64,000 nt of DNA, from the NCBI GenBank assembly GCA_024663395.1, contig JANFAH010000010.1, forward strand, positions 1,550,001 to 1,614,000. The letters are read 5' to 3'. The position numbers and the translations under genes were made by a program. Positions 34,470 through 45,660 of this stretch are shown here, piece after piece. This DNA is from Pisolithus tinctorius (Eukaryota > Basidiomycota > Agaricomycetes > Boletales > Pisolithaceae). Within the stretch, counting starts at the first letter, position 1. Each line of letters begins with the position of its first letter. The notes beneath the pieces were generated by a model, which saw nothing but the letters and a program-made list of their open reading frames with translations, had not been told where the DNA came from and ran no database searches.

Positions 34470-36170
34470 CCAAGAGTTACATATGTGACAATCTGCAATG
34501 TCATGGGGCATACCTACAAAACTAATGCAACAGCTCTACCAAGCAGTAGTCACCCAGAAGGTAATGTACACAGCACCAGTATGGCTCCACCCTGTCTACT
34601 CTGGGGACCTCACAACCAGGACAAGATGCTCAAAAGTAATAGTGAAATGCCTACTGACAATTCAAAAACAGCAGCCATAGCAGCCACAGGTGCTATGAGG
34701 ATGACTCCCACTAACACCTTACTAGCACACACCCAAATACAGCCAGCACTCCTGCTCATACAACAAATGCTCTATAAAGTGTCCCTTCAATTATCCTCAC
34801 TACCTAGCACCCACCCACTCCATGCACATGTCAAAAGAATTGGGAAAACCAACATCAAACAACACAGATCATCAACCCAGGGCATGTAGAGACAGTCCAT
34901 CCATGCCCAATCCCACCTAATGCTCCTCCCTCACACATGATCACCATAGCCCAAAGCAAGAAAGACACAGTCAAGGAGTTCACAAAGATCAAGGAATGCA
35001 TGATGATCTTCACAGATGGCCCATGCATGGAAGAGGGTGTGGGCACAGCAGCAATACTATATGTGGACTACCAGCACATTGCAACCCTGCACTATCACTT
35101 GGGTAATGTGTCACAACATACAGTATTCGAAGCTGAAGCAATGGCACTACTACTAACCCCACACCTCCTCAGCACTAGGGACAAACTCACCTACCTGGCC
35201 ACCATACTAATAGACAACCAGGCAGCAATCACATTGAGTGAGCAACCATCAGCTAGCCATTATGTACTGATGCATGCCAGGTCAACAATCCTCAAAGCCC
35301 TTAACAAAAAACATCTAACAAGAAAAAAATGTCACTACATGCTGGATAGTGGGGCACATGGAGATAGAAGGTAATGAACTAGCTGACAGGGAAGCCAAGA
35401 TAGCAGCAAAAAGGGTAGACTTAAACGGCCTGCTGGAGAACCTACCACCCCTACTTATGGAACAGCTACCCCACAGCATGTCCACCCTCAAACAGGCCTA
35501 CAACATGAAGCTAAAAGCCATTTGGAACAAAACCTGGAAATATCACCCCAGTATAACAAGATATCCTCAATAGACCCATTCCTGCTGGGAAACTCATTCA
35601 TCAAGCTAACAACCTCCCTCAAGAAGCAAACAAGCCTGTACATACAACTACAAACAGGGCACATCCTGCTAAACAGTCACCTCCACTGCTTCAAATGCAG
35701 TGACTCCCCTATGTGCATGCAATGCAGAGGGATCTACACAGAGGATGTGCAGTACTTTCTCTTTCAATGCACCAGATACAACAGAGAAAGACACATAATG
35801 CAAAATGTGCTGGGAAGAGACACCACCTCCAAGGCATTCCTTCTCTCCAAAATGAAAGCCCACCCCCACATCCTCAAATTTGTGGCAGCCACCAGATGCC
35901 CACAGAACACATTCAGTGAGGTCTACAAACAAAATGCAATGGAGGATAATGCAGTACATAGAGACAATGCCCAAAATGAAACAAAGCCCACAGCCTAACC
36001 CAGCACATGTGTCTCAAAAGTGTCCATCAATCCCACTGCACACACCACTGCTAACCCAGCCTGACACTCACATCCTATTCTCCCCACTTGCCCAACTCAC
36101 ATGTGATGAAGTCAACCCACTCTCAGACTCAAGTCAAATACCCCCCAGCTACAAGCCATGACCTGTTTGA
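34470..36170 (+). pseudogene. 5'-truncated LINE (RT tail, RNase H, 3' Cys domain)
   Basis: Starts inside the reverse transcriptase C-terminal part (LMQQLYQAVVTQKVMYTAPVW). RNase H follows (34955-35410): FTDGPCMEEGVGTAA, HTVFEAEAMALL, ILIDNQAAIT, then after a frame loss near 35350 GHMEIEGNELADREAK. The 3' end (35580-35990) has the domain found after RNase H in fungal LINEs: IQLQTGHILLNSHLHCFKCSD, CMQC, VQYFLFQCTRYNRERH. Several stops. No long poly-A tail is visible at the end. No flanking duplication identified. Confidence 0.85.
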
Positions 36171-36172
36171 TA

Positions 36173-37644
36173 CTGTGACTCCAAAAACCCTTTCAATGTT
36201 TGCTCTAAATGGAGTGTGTGAAGTGTAGCATGAAAAGGGGTGGGAATTTTGCTTTGCATCTCTAGGACCAAATTTAATACTTCCTCTTGGCTACAGAATG
36301 GTACCTTTGTCATGTGATTTGGCTGACAGGCAGTGGAGATATCATTGATTTAAAACTGCAATACCATTGAAAGGGTTTTTTCACTTTTGAATTGAAAAGG
36401 GTATTTGGAGAACCAGAAGCTGAGATCTCAGGAGGGATGGGAAAGTATGATTACATAATAACCCACATGATCTTCCAGATGATTTTTCAGCATGTAAACA
36501 CAAATACTGGTGCCCACTACTGTACCATCAGTATAACATGCTCTCAGGACCATCAGTCCCTTGAAAAACCTGCTGCCAGTCAATCCCTGCACTGTTTCCC
36601 CACCCATGCCTGATGTATTCTGGGACTAATCAATGCTTAGAAGGCTGAAAATGTTATGGAGGTCAATCTGGCACTTCAGAACATGATGTACAAACCAATC
36701 CCCTCTTAACCAATGCATTTCTGGCCCAGGGACACTTGTATGGAGATTAGGGCAAGACAAAACCTCCTTGTGCTCCAAGCACCCTAAGAGGGTTCACTAG
36801 ATCTTGCTCTAATCTGAACTTTGGATGACTGGGGAAGGGTGATTTGGTCACATGTGACCAAAGGCAATAATCAGGGCCAGATGGAAGCACAGGATTCTGC
36901 TCCATGGCTGCTCAGCAGCATATCCTTCTGATGACACTCAAGGGTAAAGAGGATTTTGTCTTGCCCTAACCTCCATATCAGTGTCCCTGTGGCAGAAATG
37001 CATTGGTTAAGATGGGATTGGTTTGTACATCATGTTCTGAAGTGCCAGATTGACCTCCATAACATTTTCAGCCTTCCAAGCATTGATTAGTCCCAGAATA
37101 CATCAGGCATGGGTGGGGAAACAGTGCAGGGATTGACTGGCAGCAGGTTTTTCAAGGGACTGATGGTCCTGAGAGCATGTTATACTGATGGTACAGTAGT
37201 GGGCACAAGTATTTGATAATATTTCCCTGAGAAAATGACCATGTGAGCCAGAGAGATGATTTCATGAGTTGTGGTAAAAGAGGCAGGTTTAATGGTACAA
37301 ATTCAATGTTTGTCATTGTTTACATGCTGAAAAATCATCTGGAAGATCATGTGGGTTATTATGTAATCATATTTTCCCATCCCTCCTAAGATCTCAGCTT
37401 CTGGTTCTCCAAATACCCTTTTCAATTTAAAAGTGAAAAAACCCTTTCAATGGTATTGCAGTTTTAAATCAATGATATCTCCACTGCCTGTCAGCCACAT
37501 CATGTGACAAAGGTACCATTCTGTAACCAAGAGAAAGTACTCAATTTGGTCCTAGAGATGCAAAGCAAAATCCCCACCCCTTTTCATGCTACACTTCACA
37601 CACTCCATTTAGAACCAACATTGAAAGGGTTTTTGGAGTCACTG
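36173..37644. mobile_element. large palindrome element (foldback, TA target site), copy 2
   Basis: Ends CTGTGACTCCAAAAACCC and the near-complement GGGTTTTTGGAGTCACTG, with TA on both sides (36171-36172 and 37645-37646). Arms are reverse complements over most of their length, but the left arm lacks about 100 bp present in the right. The centre is a perfect 20-bp palindrome TTTGGTCACATGTGACCAAA at 36843-36862. Interior arm sequence is related to copy 1 (for example 'ctgatgg.ac.gt.gtgggcac' and 'gagccagagagatgatttcatgagttgtgg') but the terminal ~250 bp differ. Confidence 0.88.
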
Positions 37645-37646
37645 TA

Positions 37647-39321
37647 TGTCCATTGGAAACTCTCTATCATATTGTGCAGCTCAAACACCACAATAGCCTT
37701 ATCAAACCAGATGTGGAAGAACTCATTCCCCTCCCTCCCCATACCAGCTGGCCTCACAGCTGCTGGGATGGTGTAGATAGAGTTTAACAACTAGCAGAAG
37801 CACTAAACCACCCCTGCTCTAAAGTGGAACATATAAAATGGCCAGCAGGAATGGCAGACTGATAGGGGACCTAATAGCCCTGCCATCAAGGCATTCATTT
37901 GCCTGCAGGGACTGGTAGGACACAGTGGGCCTTTGCTAGCTCATTAACTATGTTAGAATAGTGTAACATAGGGTAAACCACCCTCATGCACTTTAATTCA
38001 GATTTAAAATAATAATAATAATAATAATCTAATGAAGGTATGAGTTCTCAGTACATGAATTAGTCACCAAGGTGGAAAATAATGGTGTGGAAAATTTATA
38101 GTACCATAATTAGTAAGCAGAGTGACCTTGGAATTTAATTCCAAAGGTCAGAGAAAACTCCAAGTGCTCTGAATGAAACTCTGGGATGCATACTTGACAG
38201 ATTCTGCCAGCAGTTCAGTGACAGGCTTCAGCTGTATAACTGACAGGTCTTCTAAGCCTATTCTTGGGTTATGGGTTTGAACTAATGGATGTCTAATCAA
38301 GGGCCTTGGCCACTCTGGGTCTTTGCCCTTCCTTGAAGGTACTGGCAGTTTAAATGAAGAGCCTGCTGATGGAGGCCTCTGACTTCCTTCTCCTTACTGC
38401 AAAGCAGGGTGATGGAAGGGAAATTAGTTCACTTGTGCAGTTGCTAGCTCACTGATGTTTAACACTGGTGGTACCTGATTGGTAGCTTGGAGTGCTCATT
38501 TTGGAGGATATTTTTCCTACTGAGACTTGCAGAGCACATTGACAGACCTATGGCCAAAGGGATTCAACATCTTCTGTTATGCCAACAACTCATAATGAGG
38601 CAAAATCAAGACTGAAGGTTAAGCATGTAACTCACAAGAAGGGATGCATAATTTAAATCTTATAGCAATGAAACACTATACTTCTCCAGCTGAAGTCACA
38701 CAGGGAAGTCCTTGTTGGCACAACTGAAAGGCTAGGGCAGGATGCAGAGTAGATTTTGAATGGGGAGTCTGTATGATACATGACAAGTACTTATACTGTA
38801 TTGACAGACTGCACCTCCAAACATATGAACTGACAAACAGTAAGTACATATACCCTACAAGGTAAAGGAAACACCCTCAGCTGTGGCAGAGTCAGACAGA
38901 GTCATCCACAGCAATGTGAACAGGTAACCCTGACAGCTCAGTCAGGTGATGAAGGTGGGGAAACATACATATAAAAAACATGCACAGGGAACTTCCTGGT
39001 AACATGGGTAGGTCACATGACCATACAGATCAGGGCCTACCAGCAGATCACAGGGGAAAGTCAGATGGACATTAAGTCCAGTAGTAGTACAATGCATAAA
39101 CAAAGGCAAATAGAAATGGGAAATGCATGGAATGTGTGTTGAGACACAGGGATATCATAGAAAATACTGACAGTGTTGAATGTCAGTAAGCAAGGCACAA
39201 ATGGTAGCATACAACAGTCTATAAAAGGAACAAATGTGAGCACAGCATCACACTCAAGCTAACCTGTATCTCTCTGCTACATCCACAGTTCCTTAATGTC
39301 CTGACCATATACAGACTTCAG
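37647..39321. other. CG-poor repeat-derived DNA, no supported gene
   Basis: Contains a seven-copy AAT/TAA microsatellite near 38009-38030 and a second copy of the dispersed repeat (38036-38200). A TATA-like ctataaaagg lies near 39220 on plus, close to the end of the GTPase gene. Nothing else recognised. Confidence 0.5.
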
Positions 39322-42300
39322 TCACCTCCTCACTCCATCAACAATTTGTTTGCTGAAAATATCTGAGAATGACAGTGTAAATAATGAAAAAATTCCCTTA
39401 CACATGCGATTCTTCATGATGATTTCTATAATTGCTTTACATAGACCATCCATATCACCATTATGTTCATAAAAAACTGCCTTGACAGCTTTTGAAATAG
39501 CAGCCTGCATATTGGAAGTCTTGTACTCCTCCACAGCCAAAGACAAAGCATCTTTCCAAATATGTTGCCCATCCTGCATTACAAAGTAGGCAAGTTCAGC
39601 AACAAGCAAGCATCCTAGGAAAGTGAGTAAACCATGTATAGATGAATGAGAAATCCATACCAATACCATGTTCAGCAATGGACTGGACTGACGTGAGCTT
39701 CCCCAATAAAGTGACATCTTTGGGCAGTGGTAGCACTGGGATGTAAGAATTGACTTCAAATTGTGACTGTGATGACATGTTTGATTTGTATAATGGAAGA
39801 TAGCAGCTCAACACTCACCAGCTAAAATTTCAATGTCCATGTCAGATATATTAACATAACAGACATAGATGGATCATAAATATATCCAGCTGAGATTGTT
39901 GTAAGGCTGCTCACCTCCTGTCAAAGAAGATGTTACACCAAGGAAACCACCAGATAATCAAAATCAGATTATGTATGCAATCAGCCATGCAATTACTTAC
40001 ATCCTTGCACATGAATTGCCACAGGGAAAGCAAAACAGTCAGCAGATATTCAGGGCAACATTGTTCATGACTTACATACTACCAGTCAAGTGGAACAAGA
40101 AGAGTGGAATTGAAGGTGGTCAGGAAGCTTCCATCATTTTCACAAATTCACCTACATGCTACCATAACACCAGCATCAAGATTGCAAGTGAGGCCATTGA
40201 GCTGAAATCCACCTAGACTTGCCATGAAATCACTCACAAGCTGTCAGGCCATTCAGCAAAGATCCAGCTAGACTTGCAATGAAATCACTCACCCCCTGTC
40301 ATGCCACCAACATCAACAGTGCAAGTAAGGCCATTGAGCAGAGATCCAGCCAGACTTGCCATAACATCACTCACATCCTGCCATGCCACCAACATCAACA
40401 GTGCAAGCCAGGCCATTCAGCAGAGATCCAGCTAGACATGCCATGAAATCACTCACATACTGACATGTTGCCAAGCCATTCAGCAGAGATCCAGCCAGAC
40501 TTGCCATGAAATTGCTCACATCCTGTCATGTCACCAACATCAAGATTGCAAGTAAGGTCATTCAGCAGAGATCCACCTAGACTTGACATGAAATCTCTCA
40601 CATCCTGTCATGCCACCAACATCAACAATGCAAATGAGGCCATCAGCAGAGATCCTGCTAGACTCACCAGCAAAACACTAACATACTGTCATGCCACCAA
40701 CATCAATGCAAGTCAGGCCATTCAGCAGAGATGCAGCTAGACCTGCCATGATGTCACTTACATCCTGTCATGCCACCAACATCAATGGTGCAAGTTAGGT
40801 AATTCAGCAGAGACACAGCTGGACTTGCCATGAAATCACTCACATCCTGTCATGCCACCAACATCAACAACACCCACAAGGCCATTGAGCTGAGATCCAA
40901 CTAGACTTGCCATAAAATCACTCACATACTGTCATGCCACCAACATCAACAGCACAAGTGAGGCCATTAAACAGAGATCCAGCAAGACTTGCAATGAAAT
41001 CACTCACTCCCTATCATGCCAACAACATCAACAGTGGAAGTGAGGCCATTCAGAAGAGCTCCACCTAGACTTGCTATGGTATCACTCACCCGCTGTCATA
41101 CCACCAATATCAACAGTGCAAGTCAGGCTATTCAGCAGAGATCCACCTAGGTTTGCCATGAAATCACTCACATACTGTCATACCATCAAGCCATTCAGCA
41201 GAGATCTGGTTAGACTTGCCATTAAATCACTCACCCGCTGTCATGCCACCAACATCAACAGTGCAAGTCAGGCCATGCAACAGAGATCCACCTAGAATTG
41301 CCATATCACTCACATGCTGTCATGCCACCACATCAAGAATGCAATTCAAGCCATTAGCAGAAACCCAGCTGGACTTGCCATGAAATCACTCACATCCTGT
41401 AATGCCACCAACATCAAACAGTGCAATCCAGGCCATTCAGTCAAGATCCACCTAGGCTTGCCATGAAATCACTCACCCCCTATCATGCCACCAACATCAA
41501 TGGTGCACTCAGCAGAGATCCAGCTAGACTTTCCATGAAATCACTCACTCCCTATCATGCCACCAACATCAACAGTGCAAACCAGCCCATTTAGCAAAGA
41601 TCCAGCTAGACACTGCATGAAATCACCTCCTGTCATGCCCCAAAAATCAACAGCAAAAGTGAAGTCATTTAGCTGAGATCCAGCTAGACCTGCCATGAAA
41701 GTACTCACATACTGTCATGTGACCAACATCAACAGTGCAAGTGGGGTCATTAAACAGAGATCCAGCAAGACCTGCCATGATATCACTCACATACTGTCAT
41801 GTCACCAACATCAACAGTGCAAGGCCATTCAGCAGAGATCCAGCTACACTTGACATGAAATCACTCACATACTGTCATGCCACCAAGCCATTCAACATAG
41901 ATCCAGCTAAACTTGCCATGAAAATTACTCACCTCCTGTCATGCCACCAACACCAACAGTTCAATTGAGGCCATTCAGCAAAGATCCAGCTAGACTTGAT
42001 ATGAAATCACTCACATCCTATCATGCCATCAACATCAACAGTGCAAGTGAGGCCATTCAGTAGAAATCCAGCTAGACTTGCCATGAAATCACTCACATCC
42101 TGTAATGCCACCAACATCAACAGTGCAAGTCAGGCCATTCAGAAGAGATCTGCCTGGACTTTCAATGAAATCACTCACCCCCTGTCATGACACCAACATC
42201 AACAGTGCAAGTGAGGCTTCTCAGCAGAGATCCTGCCAGACTTGCCATGAAATCACTCACAAGCTGTCATGCCACCAACATCCACAGTGCAAATGAGGCC

Positions 42301-44204
42301 ACTTAGTAGAGAGCCAGCCAGACTTGCCATGAAATTACTCACATACTGTCATGCCACCAACATCAACAGTGCAAGTGAGGCCATTCAATAGCAATCCACC
42401 TATATTTGCCAAGAAATCACTCACAAGCTGTCATGCCACCAACATCAACAGTGCAAATCAGGTCATTCCACTGAGATCCATCTAGACTTGCCATGAATCA
42501 CTCACCCCCTATCATGCCAACAACATCAGCAGTGATCTAGCTAAAGATGCTATAGAATCACCCACCATCTATCATGCCACCAACACAAAGTGCAAGTGAG
42601 CCCCATTGGTATATCCAGCATGCCCTGGATCACTTACACTCTATTGATAAATGCAAGTGAGCACAGAATAAATGCATTATTAACCCCATATTTTAGAAAA
42701 AGTAGGCCACTCACATCATAATTTGGAAACCAGCTCAGCAGGGCACCTTCAAGCTTTGTTCTATCATCATGAAACCCATGCCTAATATGTGATTGCATTG
42801 TGTGTCTCAATGCCCTTCAGCACATCAGTATCATGCCACCCCACAGTTGTTTGCTTACTTCTCCACAGCATACTCAACACAGAGTGTAATACTTGACTGC
42901 TGTGTAGATATCAGTAACCTTTGTAAGCTTTCCTCATTCAACACATTTGCTGTGCACTGCATCAAAGCATTACAGTCTGCATTGCTTTGGTCCATCTCTG
43001 CCTCCAGAATTTCTAGCAACACTAACTCTGAGTGGTGAAACACACTCACTCTCAAGTGGCAGGTATCCTCTAGGTGGAAACTTGCACTTATTTAACTCAT
43101 GTTTTATGTGTGCAAGCCACTTTTCCAGCAACTTCCTTTCCTTTTTTGCAATCTTTTCCTCTGCTTCTTCTACTTCCAAGCCTTCTTCTTCTTCAAGCTC
43201 TTGAGTGGCATCAAGATTCAAGGCATCCACCTTTGTCAACAACACTATCACAGGAACTAAACAGATTCTCAGTTACATTTCAACTACATTCGACCAAGAG
43301 TATTTACCATGCCCTGTGTCACACTCATTAAAGAATTTCTGCTCAGCAGCAGTTACTGTCCTGCAGTTCTCAGTCATGGGGATGCAGAACCTAGTTTGAT
43401 CAGTTGCCTCAACCTGCAGCTATTCACAGTGTAGTACATACCAGATAGCATGAATACGCTGCTTCACACTGCTTGCAGTTGCACAGTGAACCACAAAGTT
43501 CCTCATGTGGTCAAACTGCTGTGCACTTCCTCCTTCAAACCCACAGGAGTCATGAAAAACAAAACCTGGGTTGCTGCCAAACACCAGCTCATGCTCAATG
43601 TCATGGTAGCCACGCTGAAAGCACTCTGCTTCAATACGAATTTTCATTAGTTAACATGGCCACCTACCATCAAGGTGCCTTGCACTACTACACTCTCCAT
43701 CTGAAAATCATTAGACAGGTATCCCTAACCCTGAAGGACTATACCTTGTTTCCTTTCCCATCAAAAATCTCTGGCTTGTCTGTAGAGTTGCAGACTCTTT
43801 GGAGGATGGTAGTTTTACCAGCATTTGCTCTGCCCATGATCAGAATCCGAAAACTCTTGATGTTTTTCATGTATTTTTGAGCCATCTCAGAACTGAGGCG
43901 ATAAGCAGGTACAGAAGACGTAGTTTCTGTGACTCGGCATTAGACAACTCACATTCACCCAACGCAAAAATAATACCTTGCAGAGTAACTTTAATCTGAG
44001 CAGGAACTGCCTGAGTCGCCACATCACTAGTTTCTGTGTTGCCATATCAAGGGCGTCATATCTCACAGGCAAGAACAATATCATACCTGCTGCCATAGCT
44101 TCAGTTGTAGCATGGGCTAAATCACTTGCACTGCTTTTGTGGGCACAATGGGAATCACCAATGCCGTGCGACTTGAACCACTTTTTGATATGACCGGGGG
44201 CCAT
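39322..44204 (-). CDS. P-loop GTPase with an array of single-codon micro-exons
   Basis: Agaricomycete-type G-domain protein of the HSR1/MMR-like GTPase group; cellular role unknown. Exons by frame: 44087-44204, 43977-44033, 43745-43926, 43442-43614, 43308-43390, 43050-43256, 42859-43012, 42715-42781 (347 codons, ending in phase 0), then the micro-exon array, then 39667-39766 and 39322-39614 (131 codons with stop, starting in phase 0). G motifs: G1 GRANAGKT (about 43840), G3 DSCGF (about 43550), G4 TKVD (about 43235). The predicted product is 514 residues with all micro-exons or 477 without. It is head to head with Rtf2 copy 2. CG content is normal at the 5' end and falls to near zero downstream. 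One intron is only 37 nt (43013-43049). No stop or frame loss was needed to join the whole gene. Confidence 0.82.
39767..42714 (-). repeat. tandem array: 38 introns separated by 37 three-base exons
   Basis: Read on minus, every unit is GT...AG, three bases, GT...AG. Most introns are 79 nt and near-identical; the range is 52-93 nt, and those at the two ends (42651-42714; 39767-40075) are diverged yet still leave exactly three bases. About 27 donors are gtgagt; the others are gtaagt or one-base variants. Triplets (minus strand, lowest plus coordinate): AGT 42648, ATG 42566, GGG 42506, CTT 42425, TAT 42343, CTT 42261, GGG 42179, GAT 42097, GAT 42015, GAG 41933, TAT 41869, TAT 41791, TAT 41709, GAG 41637, GGA 41549, GGG 41477, GAT 41394, CAT 41314, CGG 41235, TAT 41172, CGG 41090, GGA 41008, TAT 40926, GAT 40844, GAT 40762, TAT 40683, GAT 40602, GAT 40520, TAT 40457, GAT 40375, GGG 40293, CTT 40238, CAT 40156, TAT 40076, GAT 40001, GAG 39915, CTG 39819. 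Confidence 0.85.
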
Positions 44205-44583
44205 GTTAGTGTAAAATACGATTATGTATACTTCACAACACAGATCTTAAGGCCTGCTGAGGATTATCGTGAAGTCCGTTGTCGCGGAATGAGGGTAGAA
44301 CTGCGAGCCACAGCTTGATCGATATCAAGGCGCCTATCTCCTTACATAAGCGCGTGTATATGTAACTAAGGCGTTGCAAGTTGCGTTACGGCCTCGACCG
44401 CAACAGCCAACAGACTAACCCAATCAGCTATTCCCTCGTCAAGTCGTCCATAGTCCTGTAAGTATATATAGCACCCGCGGAAAGTGTGCTGTATTGAATG
44501 TACTGGAAATACCCTATTTCGGAAAGCTGCCCTCACAACCTGGAAGTCCGCGTGGCGACGTTTCTTTGTCTGCGCACATCACC
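44205..44583. promoter_or_regulatory. divergent promoter region, GTPase gene / Rtf2 copy 2
   Basis: 379 bp between two divergent start codons. The Rtf2 side holds the duplicated TATA-like tatatata near 44463-44470. The GTPase side (44205-44420) is not duplicated, so the duplication gave Rtf2 a new neighbour in place of PSD. Confidence 0.45.
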
Positions 44584-45660
44584 ATGGGTAATGATGGAGG
44601 CAGCATCCCTGACAGGCGCGACCTTGTAAAGAACAAGCCAAAAGCCGAACAAGCCGACAAGGCGAATCAGGTTCGCGCGCTTTGGTTCTTCTGCGCTCTT
44701 TCAAAGGTTCGTTTTCGGTCTTCTATCGCTCCAGTATGCTGACAGAACCCTATACAGCGTGCTCTCCAGGAGCCCGTCGTCTCTTGTGCTCTTGGGAAAC
44801 TCTACAACAAAGACGCCCTTATCGAGTACCTACTGGACAAGTCGGCCTATGGAGACGGAGAAGAGATATGCGGACATATCCGCTCGCTAAAGGTGCGCAG
44901 TCTAGCGTGCTCTACGCGCTCCACAGCTCGTGTGCTAATGAAATGACGACAGGATGTGAAAACGTTGAAACTAACTCCGAGATCTCCTCCACCTTCCCCA
45001 GGTTCTGATGTCGCTAAATTTGTCTGCCCACTTAATCTGAAAGAGATGAATGGTGCCTACCCTTTTGTGTACATCCACACCTGTGGGTGCGTGTTCTCCC
45101 AATCCGGTCTTAGGACGGTCATTGGATCCACTCCAACCTCGAAATCTCTATCCAACGACGAGGACTCTGGGGTCGTCAACGAGCAACTCGACGTCTGTCC
45201 GCAGTGCGCTACCAAGTTCTCAAGGACCACGGACGTTATCACTGTCAATCCTTCCAAAGAAGAGGAGGAGCGTATGCAGGCCGTGATGGAACTCCGGCGC
45301 TCTCGGGAACCTGTAAAGCCGAAATCTAAGAAGCGCAAGGCCAATGCCGAAGGTGCTGTCGAAGACAAGTCGGCCGTCGCCAAGAAAATGAAAGAGTCTA
45401 CAAATAATAGTCACTCGTCCTCACCAGCGCCTGTCATCAACCCTGCCGTTGCTGCTGGATCCAAGGCACTTGCTAGCTCGCTCCTCGCAGAGGAGGCCAA
45501 GCGAAAAGCTGGTATGAGCGATGCAGTAAAGTCGCTTTATCGTTGCAAATTCGATAAACCCAAGAAGGAAACATTCACTACGATGGGCACGTTTACGAGA
45601 GTAAGTCCTTGACTGATTTCCTCAACTTCACCGATCTAATGTTCATCGCAGTACGCATAA
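44584..45660 (+). CDS. rtf2: Rtf2-like replication termination factor, copy 2
   Basis: Same four-exon structure as copy 1, at a constant offset of 39776: exons 44584-44706, 44758-44892, 44953-45600 and 45652-45660, giving 304 residues. All splice sites, the RING-like Cys/His residues (HTCGCVFS, CPQC) and the basic tail are preserved. Differences from copy 1 are few (for example Ile to Val at residue 30, Thr to Ala, Asp to Glu and Ser to Cys in exon 3). Both copies look functional; I see no damage in either. The upstream 150 bp are also duplicated, so both may be expressed. Confidence 0.92.

Noticed and set aside
38009..38030. AAT/TAA microsatellite as a notable signal
   Set aside because: Short simple repeat, common in such DNA.
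40190..42600. A CRISPR-like array (repeats with short variable spacers)
   Set aside because: The variable part is only three bases, the context is a eukaryotic gene, and splice sites flank each triplet. A micro-exon array explains it better.
40190..42600. An ordinary minisatellite with plus-strand ORFs such as 40528-40740
   Set aside because: The plus-strand frames are by-products of an 82-bp unit. They do not explain the fixed AG-three bases-GT spacing in diverged units at both ends of the array.
8850..43600. Classical RIP (CpA-targeted repeat-induced point mutation) as in Neurospora
   Set aside because: The depleted dinucleotide is CG, with TG and CA in excess, which fits methyl-CG deamination in a basidiomycete better.
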